This document shows, piece by piece, positions 49,611-61,135 of a stretch of DNA of 64,000 nt. Below the pieces are notes generated by a model that saw only the letters and a program-made list of their open reading frames with translations, searched no databases and was not told the origin of the DNA. The stretch lies in contig NC_092862.1 in NCBI RefSeq assembly GCF_032062135.1, forward strand, positions 60,177,532 to 60,241,531, written 5' to 3'. A program made the position numbers and the translations under genes. Source of the stretch: Pyxicephalus adspersus (Eukaryota > Chordata > Amphibia > Anura > Pyxicephalidae). Numbering within the stretch: position 1 is the first letter of the stretch; the number at the start of each line of letters is the position of its first letter.

Positions 49611-49831
49611 CACTTGTTTATCAAAGGTCTCCAAAGTTGGAGAAGATACACTATCATGGGAGAATTTGAGTGATCTAGCAAACCTGGAATGCACCTAATC
49701 CAGGACCGAAAACATTTGCCAAATAATAACAAATTATTTTAAGAAATGAATTCTAGGTTTGCTGGATCACAGAGCTTCACTCATGATAGTATATTGTTTC
49801 CAGTCTTGCAAAGCTTTAATATTTCAGGTCC
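49611..49831. mobile_element. Palindromic MITE, family A copy 3
   Basis: This copy carries the same internal blocks (GATCTAGCAAACCTGGAATG and its mirror GGTTTGCTGGATCAC) and decayed ends (TTTATCAAAGGTCTCC / GCAAAGCTTTAATATTTCAG). It lies in intergenic DNA between ATXN1 and GMPR. Confidence 0.7.
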
Positions 49832-50248
49832 GATGCCTTTATCTGTAAAACATGTTTGTGCTAAGAAGAAACAAACTTATCATTACGCATAACAGGTTAT
49901 TTTGTAAGCCCAGTGACTTGTAAAAGGTGAAGGACGAAATCCTATATGACAGATGCCATATAAATAGGATTTTTTTCATTATGTAAAATGTTATGCTGTT
50001 CTGTAGCCTTATAAATCAAAGGAATGTTAGAGAAGACAGATATATGGATAGTTGATGGGCATAAAGTATTTTTTGTGCTTGCTAGTTAATGACAGTAAAG
50101 ATGTAACACTATATACCCTTTTACCTGTATACTAGCCCACAATTGTTTCTATGAGCAACATTTAGTAAACTCGGTCAATCAATAAGATTTATACCGTAGT
50201 TATCACTATGTACTCAAACAATGGTAGTACCAAATATATGCTTTGGTA

Positions 50249-50266
50249 TATATATATATATATATA
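50249..50266. repeat. TA microsatellite
   Basis: A short TA dinucleotide run in intergenic DNA. Confidence 0.8.
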
Positions 50267-50509
50267 GATAAAATATACACACATTATATACCAATTGCGC
50301 AGTAAAACAACAATCTTTAACACTTCACATCAGTTTTAGAGATGAGTCAGAAAAAACAGAAAACCTTTATTTTTTTTATGTTTTACCTTTCAGACGCTAC
50401 AAAGATATTTGCACATTATCTCTAGTGAGGATTTTATAGTTTATGGTGAAGTTTTAAGGGTAAATCTTTAGATTAAGGATAACTGTGATATTTAGGATAT
50501 CCATGAATA

Positions 50510-50935
50510 AAGTTACGTACACACTTCCAATTATTATCGTTGGAAAACGAACGACGAACGATCCTGCACGATATCTACGAACGATCGTATAGCACCGATC
50601 CTGCACATAGAGATAACGACACGATCATTCGTAGATATTGTACACACAATAGATACGATCGTTTGAGCGATAGAGGAACTATGTGCACGACAGGAAAGTG
50701 AACGAACGTTCGTTTATTACGCATGCTCAGACCATGGACGATCAACGAACGATCGTACACACGAACGATGGTCAACGATCGTCGTCCAATCCGATCTGCC
50801 GGTCCGGACGTTCGTTTCCAACGACTTTCCTCGTTCGTCGGCGTCGTTGGTTACTTTTTTTACGAACGATTTTTGCCCAATCGATCGTTCGTCGTTCGTT
50901 TTGAACGATAAAAATTGGAAGTGTGTACGCACCTT
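50510..50935 (-). mobile_element. CpG-rich MITE, family B, intact copy in opposite orientation
   Basis: Its reverse complement matches the copy at 18003-18415 nearly base for base, with about a dozen substitutions and a short insertion by eye. The left flank is TA; the right flank reads AA where TA is expected. Confidence 0.85.
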
Positions 50936-51319
50936 AAGATACCTTGTTTACCTTGTTGCAAGTGGAAAGTTGAATATATTACATTGGTACAGTCTGAATA
51001 ATATGATATGTTATAGATTGAGTCATATGATAAATCCATATAATGTAATAAAATAATGCATATTTTAAAGTGATGTGCAAACCTTAATACTATAACACAG
51101 CATATTATACAGGATATTAATTTCCTTCATAGGGAGTCTTTTGTGCAAGTAAAGATTTATGATCTAAATTCTGGCCATCACAGAACACTGGTATACAGGG
51201 TTGTTGCTTTCTAAATTAAAACAATACACTTTTAGGTTTGAAAAAATATTTGAGATTCTTTACAAAGTGACTTAGGGAAATATTCACTTCAATTTTCCAA
51301 TCATGTGCGCATATCATTA

Positions 51320-51415
51320 ATATTGATATTATTACTATTATTATTAATAATATTAATAATACATAGGATTTATATAGCACCAACATATTATGCAGTGCAT
51401 TTAAAATAATAGGAC
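51320..51415 (-). mobile_element. LINE 3' tail fragment
   Basis: An ATT/AAT microsatellite followed by GGATTTATATAGCACCAACA, the same tail as that of the LINE at 26350 and the fragments in the GMPR introns, severely truncated. Confidence 0.65.
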
Positions 51416-52230
51416 TTTTTTTCACTTGATTGTATAATTTAAGTGAATATTTTCAAATTCTCAGCTCCTTTAGGAAATCAGACTTTTTTACAGTTTGCCT
51501 GAAAGGCACTTTGAAAGTGATGAATGCTACAGGCCACAATGGAGATCAGTGGTATTTGTTTCAAACACCCAAATCAACACTTTTACCACAACCAGTATAT
51601 CCTGTGGTTAAACACAAAACACAAAATTGTACTTTATTGCAATATATTTCTAAAAATCATTACACAACAGATGTTATAAATATTTCACTTGTTCTGTATT
51701 GTTGATGTGCAGTATCTATTTGGCAGGACATGGATTTGACTTCTTGATGATGTGTATAAAACTGCTTGTGTATATTGTTTTTAATTGTTTTTGTCAGAAT
51801 TGCTATTTCCTCTCCAATGCAAAAGCAACTCAGAAGGTCAAGAAGTCAGAAGCAGCTTACAAGGAATTTGGATGTAAATGTAAGCATGTAGTTACCTTAA
51901 CTTAAAACATATGTTTATTTTTAATACAATTTAACTTTATGAGAGTGAACGCTCTGCCCACTTTTTCTAATTCTGTAACAGTGTAATGTCTGCTTTTCCA
52001 GTTGAGCTTTTCTTATCACCCACTAAAATGACTTTTCTAGATCTTCCTTAAGCTTCAAATATTTTCATCATATATACACTTCAGCCAATGATGATAGAAG
52101 GTTGTCCAAAAAGACACAGCATTTCTTAGCCATTAGAGGGGAAGGGAACCCTTTAAAAATTTAGGAAGGATACAATTTTGCCTTCTTCATCCAAACCTAT
52201 TATAATTTAGGTAGGCTTTATTGTCTACGG

Positions 52231-52478
52231 CAGTGTTTCTCAACTAGGGTTCATCCAGGGGTTGCTAGGGGTCCCTTGATCAATAAGCAAATTGTGCCTC
52301 TCAGGTCAGTGACACCAATGATCTTTTTGGCTATTTATAAGGGTGACATTCTTCCCACCGACCACCACACTAATATACTGTAAGTTGTGTATATAGAATT
52401 GATAGAGAAGGGGTTCCCTGGGGACATGAAAGTTATTTCAAGGGTTCCCCATGTTAAAAAAAAGGTTGAGAACCTCTG
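52231..52478. mobile_element. hAT-type MITE with 8-bp target-site duplication
   Basis: The left end CAGTGTTTCTCAACTAGG and right end GGTTGAGAACCTCTG form hAT-like terminal inverted repeats. They are flanked by GTCTACGG (52223-52230) and GTCTAAAG (52479-52486), a slightly eroded 8-bp duplication. The internal GGGTTCCC words are typical of a common frog repeat. Non-autonomous. Confidence 0.8.
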
Positions 52479-52486
52479 GTCTAAAG

Positions 52487-53609
52487 TCTAGAAAATGTTC
52501 GTATTTTTACGTGTCGCACAGTACCTAAATACCCATCTTTTTGTATCTTATTTTACATCCTAAAACACCAAACATACATTGAAAAAGTCAGTATTCATTG
52601 AACAGCAGCATTTAGGGAAAAAGTTGGTAATCCAAACAATACTTATGTCAGGTTATGAAGTGAAAGTAAGAAAAAAAGGCAACTTTGCCTATCCCTGCTA
52701 AGCATCAGAGTGTAAATAGTGTAAAAACTCTGGAAAAAGTTAATCCAGGAAACAAGTTTAGGTTTATACAATATGCAAAATGAATCCACAGTGTTTACAT
52801 ATGAGATACTATGTAACTTAACAATTCCAGCAAAATTTAGGTTTAAGGCCTGTATACATGCATTTGTTTGCATTAGAAGTGTGTATTTCCCTATACATGA
52901 ATGAAAGTGCAACAGCAGCCTTATGCAACGTAGGTGATCTGATGCAGGCCAGAAGGAGGTAAAACACAGGTCAGAAGTTTCTCAGAAATTTCAAACTTAA
53001 GTTAAAGGCACCTGAAAACATGCTGTATTGTCCCATCCACACAAGCCTTTATACTTTTTCACCTCAAACCAAATTAATTCATCTGCCTACATCCAATTAC
53101 TACTTAGGGACTAGTTGTTTTTGTGACTGTGATTTTATCCCTCAAAACATTATGAAATCAAAATCTGTCAGGGAATGATTTCAATAGGTTAAAAATATGT
53201 ATTTTTACTATGGAAGAAGTCATATGGAGTAGAGAACACTACACTGGCTTTACGGGTGCAGTAAATGCTAACCATTGAGTCATTGGTGCCGTATGAATCA
53301 TTGGATCAATAGATCATTATAGCATCATACAGTTAACAATGAAGATGTTACAATATGGTAGCTTTGGCACTTTAGTGAAATCCATATATAATGACCCAGG
53401 ATTTACCATTGATGGTAAAGTTAGCAATAATCCAACAGGGAATTGAAGATAATGAGCTTAATAAACAATACAGTCCTATACGTGCAAAAAGAATCACATA
53501 CAGTATATAGAATGCATATGCATAGAATACTTGAATCAGTGCTCTTATTTTTTTAAATAAACATTTACTACAGTACATTTTAAGGCCTCAAATGTACTTG
53601 AAAGGCCAG
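52487..53609. other. Intergenic DNA upstream of the GMPR poly(A) site
   Basis: No feature recognised; AT-rich, unique-looking sequence. Confidence 0.6.
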
Positions 53610-54089
53610 CAGTAGGTTGACGTAACCTACTTTATTTTGGCGTTTAAAAACACTTAAAGTCCTTATTGATACAGTCCAAGAACTTTCTTTTTTCATAGAA
53701 GTTGGCCTATACAATAAATATTGTTATAATAGTGACATCTAATTTGAACTTAAAAGTTTAGTTTGTAAAACGTACATAAATAAAAGCTGAATAAATCTGT
53801 TAAATATATTTAAATATATTACATAAAAAACAGTAAATTGATGGCTATTATTTCCCTTTTTTATGTTATATGAAAATGGAGAATCTTCTCAAAACCTCAA
53901 CACCAAAACCCAAGAATAAAATTGTAATAATAAATAGTGTAATAATCTGACAGTGTTAGTAAATAAGAAGTGTGTGCACGTCTGTTGTAAAAGGTTATCG
54001 CTGAACAATCATTTGTCCAGTTACAAAAACAAGCCTATGGAGGTCTATGATGAAAATGGTACAATAATTAGATATTTGCAGGCATTCTA
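53610..54089 (-). other. GMPR: GMPR 3' UTR
   Basis: This is the minus-strand sequence from the GMPR stop to just past the AATAAA hexamer at 53636-53631. The length of about 480 bases is inferred from that signal. Confidence 0.6.
53631..53636 (-). promoter_or_regulatory. GMPR: GMPR polyadenylation signal
   Basis: TTTATT on the + strand reads AATAAA on the - strand, about 450 bases after the GMPR stop. It abuts a small inverted repeat (53611-53631, arms AGTAGGTT/AACCTACT). Confidence 0.55.
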
Positions 54090-54270
54090 TTAGGAAAACA
54101 TCTGGTTGAACTGCTGGGTGACACGGATAAAAGTTGTCCGCCTGCTTAGCTCTTTGAGTTTAGCCGCTCCAACATATGTACAAGTAGATCGCAGTCCTCC
54201 TAGGATGTCTCGGACAGTGTTCTCCACATCTCCTTTATATGGTATCTCTACAGTCCTACCTTCAGAAGCC
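54090..54270 (-). CDS. GMPR: GMP reductase 1, last coding exon (59 residues and stop)
   Basis: Read on the minus strand after a TTTGTTTCAG acceptor, this exon encodes [47 protein letters not shown] and ends QMFS-TAA. This is the C-terminus of GMP reductase, the cytosolic NADPH-dependent enzyme that turns GMP into IMP in purine salvage. The glutamate of ASEG corresponds to human Glu289, a catalytic residue of the family. The exon starts with one base that completes the arginine codon split with the previous exon. The choice of GMPR over its paralogue GMPR2 rests on its position beside ATXN1 and on the short C-terminus. Confidence 0.96.
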
Positions 54271-55534
54271 CTGAAACAAACAAAAATTAGATGAGATGAC
54301 TGTAATATGGTAAAAGGTTCACATTTTTAAGTTTCGTATCATATGTTAGTTGTGTACATTTTTATATAATTAAAACATGAACTCAAGGCCAACTGCTGAA
54401 ACTTCAGATGTTGGAACTGCCAAAGGACTTGTCTGATAGGCCTGATTTGTTTCTGTTGTAGTTCACTAACCCCTAAGCTAAGTTTAGACCCACAGAAGGA
54501 ATAAGAATTCCTACATGGCTCCCAGCTGGTAAAATAACCGCTGCTTGGCCACCTGAACTGCTGCCCTGGTTCTTACACAATTGACATCACTACTGAACCA
54601 TTCACTGCCGCCCTGATTTATTCACTATTGGGCTGCAATTGGGTAGACCTTACATGAACCAAGCAAGCCATTTAGTAGCATATGGAAGTGGTAACTGCAT
54701 TGCAACCTCACTACTTGTCTGGACTTACAGGTTTGTCCCCCCACCACTCACTGATTCAATATTAAAAGAAGTAGCAGAATAATATGCTTGTCTCTCTCCC
54801 CAGCATGCTCCTTGAACTTTAGCTCATCTAGTTGGCTCCTTGTGCTGCTTCTCACTTTCCAATTTAAAACTCTTCAGTATAATGGACTGATACTGAGTCA
54901 AAATCACATACACTGCTTGCACAAATAAAAAAAGTAGGAACAACAATAGCTGGATTTTAAAATGTATAAAAAAACCAAGAGCACCATTCATATGTGTTAT
55001 CTATATCTGCATGCAATTCAGCTTGAAGGATTATTTCCATTTGAAGCTTGAAGGATAATCCATTTCCTTCAGTTTTCAGGCATGAATTTCAGATCGAATT
55101 TTCAATACAGGGACTGCAGTACACTGTTTGGCCACTGATGTTTTGATGGTGCTGTTCTGCAGAAACACTTGCTTACAACACTAAATACACGCTGAGACAT
55201 CCCTGGTGCCTGCTCCCTGGAACTGTGCCAGATGTCCGCGGTGCTATGAGAGGAAGGCTGCCTGTGTGTGGAGGTACGTAAAACTTTTTAAGAATCCGGA
55301 ATTTTCAGAAATCTTGCACTCCTCGGGTCCTGAGGTTGCCGGATTTTTGAATGTCAACTGTACCATCATCTCCACTTTTTTAGGCTCTGATTATACTATG
55401 GTTGAATCTTAGTTTTAAAAGTGAAATTATCCTGGTGTTTTTAATGTATATTTAATACCAAGGGAGGGTATATGTTATATAGTACATATTTTTCTTGAAT
55501 GAGAAAAAGGAAATTTCTTTAAAAGACTGTCACT

Positions 55535-55848
55535 TTGCCTATCCTAGGCAGGGAGTTATTGCAGAGTAGGACAGGCGTTGTTGTCCCTTCTGCAACAAAC
55601 CTTTTCACCTGCCTGATCAGCGCTCACCTGCCTGTATTTTGATACATGAGCACATGAGCAGTTAAGTGTTGGTTGCCAGGGAAACCAGCCAATCCCTGCT
55701 TCCCTATGACATGATGGGAATGAATGAACCTTTGCACCTGGCCAATCAAGACTGGTAAAGATCATCTCCGGGATAAAAAGGAGAACGATGATGGCAGAGC
55801 ACTGCGACAAAACGAGAATAAGTGATTATCAGTTTAGTTCCACTTTGA
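55535..55848 (+). repeat. Interspersed repeat, family D copy 2
   Basis: The counterpart of 27515-27832 (GGACAGGCGTTGTTG, CTTCTGCAACAAACC, CACCTGCCTG, GGCCAATCAAGACTGG, GATTATCAG), here in the last GMPR intron. Strongly diverged from copy 1. Confidence 0.6.
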
Positions 55849-56726
55849 ATATATACATCCACAACTAATCCCTCCTTCACTGGTCCTTATAATGTTTTCC
55901 ATACATCCAGGAATACATTTGAAGCATGCAGTAACAACCCTTGCAATGCCTTGTGGGAAAAGTACTATCCAAAGTAAATAAAAAGGTAGAGTCAGCAGAG
56001 TCTTTAGTGTTTGCAGAAGACTCTTCTAGATGACGGATAAGGGAATAAATTAGCTAGTGAAGAGCAAAGCATCCAAGTGGCAGATCCTGTGAAATATCAT
56101 TCATGACAGGCTGAGGTGCAGAAATAGGATTTGACACTATCCCTACAGTTTGCTGCTACAGTGATGTAAAAAAAAAAGGAACCCTCTGGGGAATTTATAC
56201 CATACAATGAGCAGCTTCTTCACCTAATTATCCCCATACAGTTTGTCATGTGCCTAGTTACAGACTTCCACAGGCCACACTTTAACTTCTACTACATATT
56301 TACGAGTTCCAAATTACTATAAAAAGGCAATTAAATTGAGCAACTTTTCAAATAATGATGCAACCTGTTGTCTGTTTTTCCTTTCATCCTACAAGTTGTC
56401 AGTATATATATATTATTTTCTTCCTAAAAATCCATATACAAGTCTCCAGGCTAACTTTAAACTATTTGCTAAAAAATCATGCTTACGGGGCCTAATGGAT
56501 GATGCTCAAATTACACACACATCTTAATATATTAAAAGACTTATTTCCCACGCACATGTTACTATCAATTTTACACAGTGTTATTTTCACTTTTCGGTAA
56601 TTTGAGTAATGATGGGAGTAACAATGCACTGCAGCAAATGGTGGGTGTATACACATTGCAGAAGTGGTTTAAAGGTGTTAAATAAAACCTAAATTTACTC
56701 AGCTTTGGGTCAAGAGTGAATAACAG

Positions 56727-57130
56727 AGCAGGAATCAGAAGTATGAAATATATATATATGCTGCAGGAATCAGAAGGATGAAACATTTAGGCTGCAGGGG
56801 TCAGGAATATGAAACATATATACTGCAGGGGTCAGGAGTATGTGAAATATATATGCTGCAGGGGTCAGGATTTTGAAACATATATACGCTGCAGGTATCA
56901 GAAGTATGAAACATATATACTGCAGGGGTCAGGAGTATGTGAAATATATATGCCACAGGGGTCAGGAATATGAAACATATATACTGCAGGGGTCAGAAGT
57001 ATGTGAAATACATAGTGCTGGAGTCAGGTGTATACACCATACATGTACACCAGTTAAGTGGCTAAATGTATGTAATATTCAAAGTACAGGGGTCAGGCAC
57101 ACGAAACATATTGAGTGGAATAATCAGACG
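56727..57130. repeat. Minisatellite, about 33-bp unit, around ten copies
   Basis: Tandem copies of a unit resembling CTGCAGGGGTCAGGAGTATG followed by (TG)AAACATATATA. They are regular from 56751 to about 57020 and then degenerate. Odd and even units alternate between GTATGTGAAATATATATG and ATATGAAACATATATA, which suggests a higher-order dimer. It lies in the last GMPR intron. Confidence 0.85.
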
Positions 57131-57276
57131 TATATGAAGCCCAGCACACAGCACTTCACTCCCATTTCACCACGCCTTCCTTATATTGGAACATATCAGT
57201 ACCTATGTGTACACACACTGTATACACATACCCACATCACATGCACATACAATCATATAAAAGCACACATAAACTT

Positions 57277-57320
57277 TTTGTACACAACCATGTCACTCTG
57301 GTGACATGGTTGTGTACAAA
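57277..57320. repeat. Perfect 20-bp inverted repeat with 4-base loop
   Basis: The arms TTTGTACACAACCATGTCAC (57277-57296) and its exact complement (57301-57320) are separated by TCTG. A perfect hairpin is possible in DNA or in either transcript. Confidence 0.95.
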
Positions 57321-57622
57321 GGTATATTCTATAAACAGCAGGGTGTTATTGCAGCATTGCCACAAGATATCACTTGTAATAGGCTGTGAACTTAAGTGCT
57401 ATCTCTATTCTGCTTGCTGTCAGTTGGAGTTTTTCAGGCATTTGACCCCAACCCAGAGAAAACAGGGAAAACCCACAACTAGGGAAAGGTTGCTAAATTA
57501 AGTTTTTCATTTTAAATTGCTTTAACTACTGCAGTCAGCTCAACATCAAATAAGTTTACTATTATTATGGTCCTATGTTCAAAAAACTCTTATACTAACT
57601 AGCAAATAATTTCCCCTTATAC

Positions 57623-57782
57623 CTGTATTCGGCTACTCCACCAGCATGTTTCTTCATCGCTGTGTCTGAACTCATGCCATAAAAAAGCATTACTTTTTTG
57701 CCATTCTTTTCCAAAATTTCCCCAGCACACTGATCATGTCCAGCTAGCATTCCTCCAAGCATCACAAAGTCTGCTCCAGCGC
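57623..57782 (-). CDS. GMPR: GMP reductase 1, penultimate coding exon
   Basis: A 160-base minus-strand exon flanked by a TTTTTTTAG acceptor and a GTATAAG donor. It encodes [37 protein letters not shown] and VAEYR, the C-terminal side of the TIM barrel. MLGG is the second phosphate-binding loop of the IMPDH/GMPR family, and FYGMSS contributes to nucleotide binding. Phases match both neighbours: a Gly codon is split 1/2 at the 5' side and an Arg codon 2/1 at the 3' side. Confidence 0.97.
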
Positions 57783-58235
57783 CTAAAAAAACAGAAGAGT
57801 AAGTTACTATAAAAAAGAGATTTCAACCAATGTAGCTGCATAAAATGTTTTATTTAAAGGATCATCACAGATTCATTCACAGTGCATAAAATTATTTATA
57901 TGGTATTAGGTAAGCCAAGCTACCCAGGGGTTTTACCTGCCTACAAGTAACACATTCAGCCACAGGAGTGTTTGCAGATGTGTGTTGCAGGTTTTTGCTG
58001 AATAGTTGTACAGTAAACCATCTCATTGGTGAAGAGTATCTCCAAGTTAACTTTTCCTAAATTTTGCATAGAGTTGGACTATGCCTTCTGTCAAACTTTT
58101 ATCGCAGTCTATATCCCTAGTGGTCTATATCCCTAGTGGGGAGATTCACCTCTCTGTTTATGACCATTGCCACAGAGACAAAGAGTGAAGAAAAATCCAA
58201 AATTTTACACTTTTATATTTTCACAAGAAGCAAGT

Positions 58236-58530
58236 TGATATACAGTTATTACACAGCGCCAACATATTACACAGCGCTGTACAAAATCCATAGTCATGCA
58301 ACTAGATGTCCCTTAAAGGGGCTCACAATCTAATGTCCCTACCTCAATCATATGTCTGCATTGCAGTCTATGGTCAGATTTGGGGGAAGCCAACTAACCT
58401 ATCTGCATGTTTTTGGAGAACAAACCCAAGGAGAACCTGCAAATTCTATGCAGACAGTGTCCTGGCCAAGATTTGAACCTGGGACCCAGCGCTGCAAAGG
58501 CCAGGGTGCTAACCATATATACTAACTATC
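58236..58530 (-). mobile_element. tRNA-derived SINE
   Basis: Read on the minus strand, it has a tRNA-like head with a box A-like TTAGCACCCTGG (58512-58501) and a box B-like GGTTCAAATCTT (58479-58468). A body with TTCTCCTTGGGTTTG and CCAAAAACATGCAGAT follows, and then a tail (GATTGTGAGCCCCTTTAAGG, ACAGCGCTGTGTAATATGTT, GGCGCT) that resembles the LINE tails in this window. This is a head-body-tail layout of the V-SINE type. It is not a functional tRNA gene. Confidence 0.75.
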
Positions 58531-59084
58531 CAAGAGTTTCTCATGACAACCTTCCTTTCCCTTTGGCACATGAAGTACGTAATATAAACTGATACTGGAC
58601 ACCTAGATGATGCGAAGCTGATAAATTCTTCAGATAAAACATGTTTATATGTACTCCTGACATACCCAAAGTGGAGAAACCTGTTCTATTAGACTTGCAT
58701 ATATCATTCATCTTGATTTCCAGTATCTTCTTAGTTCAATTTAAAGTTGTGCTGGTCCAAGATAGCTAGAAACATGATCACCCCGTATGCAATTTTATTT
58801 TTTTTCTATTTTATCTTGCATGTTTATAACAATTTTTTATAACAATCATTCATTTTGCATATTAAATCAGCATAATGGCGGTCCATTACAAAGCCAGTAT
58901 TATCTTTAAAGAGTATTTTATTTACACACTGTATTCGGTTCCCAAAATTTGAAGCATCTATTTTTCATACAGTTGTAATTCTCAGTAGAACATCTAAATC
59001 AATTTTCAAGCTTTGCAGCAATGAGTTTTGACCGACAATGAGATTTGTCTGAGCAAGGCAGCCCAGGATTTGTGCCAAGGAGCA

Positions 59085-59245
59085 TTGCCACCTACTAGAT
59101 TGTAAGCTCTTCGGGGCAGGGTCCTCTCCTCCTGTATCACTGTCTGTATTAGTCTGGCATTTGCAATCCCTATTTAATGTACAGCGCTGCGTAATATGTT
59201 GGCGCTATATAAATCCTGTTTAATAATAATAATAATAATAATTGT
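59085..59245 (+). mobile_element. LINE/SINE 3' tail fragment
   Basis: TAGATTGTAAGCTCTTCGGG, GCAGGGTCCTCTCCTCCTG, ACAGCGCTGCGTAATATGTT and GGCGCTATATAAATCC, ending in an AAT microsatellite. It is the best-preserved copy of the tail shared with 26350-27420, 51320-51415 and 60072-60300, here in + orientation. Confidence 0.8.
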
Positions 59246-60071
59246 CAGTAATGGAGAACACAATTTCTAGGCACAAAGGATTGCTTTCTAGGGTACAACA
59301 GTACATTACAATAGAGAATATATGTTCTACAACAAAAATAAATCCAGATCAAGGTAGGTGAAAGTGACAGCAAAAGATAATAAATATACTAATAAATAAA
59401 TATACTATTTTAGGGTGACCATAAACAAATGGAATGACTGGTTGTGAGACATCTGCATGTCCTCTAATAACTTCTGACACACTTTACAACTGCACAACAG
59501 TTAACAAGTAGAGATTACCTATAATGCAGTTATACAGTACAATCCTTATATAATCATTTCCCCAGAAATCAGAGTAAACCCAAAAATTAGATGTGCTAGT
59601 TAAAGAAATCTGTCACAATTTTCAGATATTTCCTTCCAGCTTTTAATCACAAAATAAGTGGAACAGATCATGTTACACCAGAAATGCATTAAACTCTTAT
59701 AATAGGTTGTATTGATATGTTCAATTGGTGTAAACGGGTAAAGGATGCAAATAGCCAACATTCCACCTAACATTTGTCACCAAATCTGTTGGGCTGAATT
59801 GTTGGGGCTGTTAGAAATACCTTAATATGAGCTTGATAGTTTTTAGCCACCAAAGGATTATTGTGAAAAGTTCAATAATACTATCAATTATTAATTAAAG
59901 AAAACAATTTATCACAATTATTTAATGGCTGTCACAACCTGATCCCAAACTGTTTGCAATGAAAGCTCCACCTGTAAACTCATTGGAAGAATTTCAGAAA
60001 CATGTGCTTAACGCTAAGATTATTACTTCAAAACTGCATGTGGTCTATCTTTTTGGTAATTGAATTTCATA

Positions 60072-60300
60072 TATTATTATTATTATTATTATTAATATTA
60101 TTAATAGTATTATTAATAATAATAATATTATAATAATATTATTATATAATAATATTTTAATAAAATAATAATAATAATAAACAGGATTTATATAGCATCA
60201 ACATATAACATTAAATAGGAGGTTCAAATAAAAGACAGATACAGACAGTGGCACAGGAGGTCCCTCCCCAGAAGAGCTTACAATCTAAGAGATTATGGAG
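60072..60300 (-). mobile_element. LINE 3' tail fragment with long ATT/AAT microsatellite
   Basis: An ATT/AAT microsatellite (60072-60180, itself partly palindromic) followed by CAGGATTTATATAGCATCAA and CCCAGAAGAGCTTACAATCT: the same tail on the minus strand. Confidence 0.8.
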
Positions 60301-61100
60301 GTTTAGGATCACAAGAGGACATTACCTAGTGTGATCTAATTGACAATACAGCCTGCCTAGGAACTCCCACATATCAAGACTTAAATCCAACTCAAGGCAG
60401 TTTGATATACTGTATGCATAAATTTCCCCTAAAAGTACAACCACTGCTTGCATGGGGGCTATGAGGAGAACAGTAGCAAGGCAATGTGAAGTTTCCAGGA
60501 ATCTATATGCAGCACCTGGTCCCTCCCATCAGCCATGGCTTGTCTGCATTGCATAGATATAGAATAGAATGTATCCTACCACTAGGTCTAAAAGGTGTAT
60601 TGCAGTTTAATTGAAACATTTTATTAGCATGTTGGAGGGGGAAACCGAGAAAATGGAAACAGAAAAATATCAGCAAATTCCATTTCAGTTTTATCTAAGT
60701 AAACTCTACTTTAATTGTTACCCTTAGCATTTGTAAAACTGATTCAAACTTGTATATGGGGTATATTTGTAACGCAGGTAATGCAACATTCATTAAACAA
60801 TAACTGCAGGTGAATCTCCCAGTTGCATGTTTTTTTAAATGTCTGTGATTTATTTACTAGCAGTAAATGTTTGGTGAACACCACATTCACTGCTTTAGGA
60901 TTATACCCTAAATGTGCAAACTTTTTAAAGAATACAAAACTATCAGGGTGCAGTAGATAAGATGATGGTGTTCTGGTTGCAAATGGGGAAATCCCAGCTT
61001 TGACTTTAAAGAGAATGCTACAAACCTAATGCCATACCGAAACACAAATCATTACTACATATCAGATAAAACATTTGTGGAAGTATCATTAAATGCACAG

Positions 61101-61101
<1 letters not shown>

Positions 61102-61132
<31 letters not shown>
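61102..61132. repeat. TA microsatellite
   Basis: About 15 uninterrupted TA units in a GMPR intron. Confidence 0.9.

Positions 61133-61135
<3 letters not shown>

Larger units (their letters stand above)
54271..57622 (-). other. GMPR: GMPR intron (last)
   Basis: A 3.35 kb intron. It contains an interspersed repeat (55535-55848), a minisatellite (56727-57130) and a perfect hairpin (57277-57320). From 54300 to 55500 there is moderately GC-rich sequence that may be old repeat (near 54470-54740 and 55130-55380), but I cannot assign it to a family. Confidence 0.9.

Noticed and set aside
54106..54294. 62-codon + strand ORF over the GMPR exon
   Set aside because: It is an antisense shadow of the conserved GMPR coding exon.
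56873..57304. 143-codon ORF with a repeated peptide
   Set aside because: It is a translation of the tandem repeat in a GMPR intron, on the strand opposite to GMPR; no independent support.
58460..58515. tRNA-like box A and box B sequences
   Set aside because: They belong to a SINE head; the cloverleaf is not complete and the body and tail of a SINE follow.
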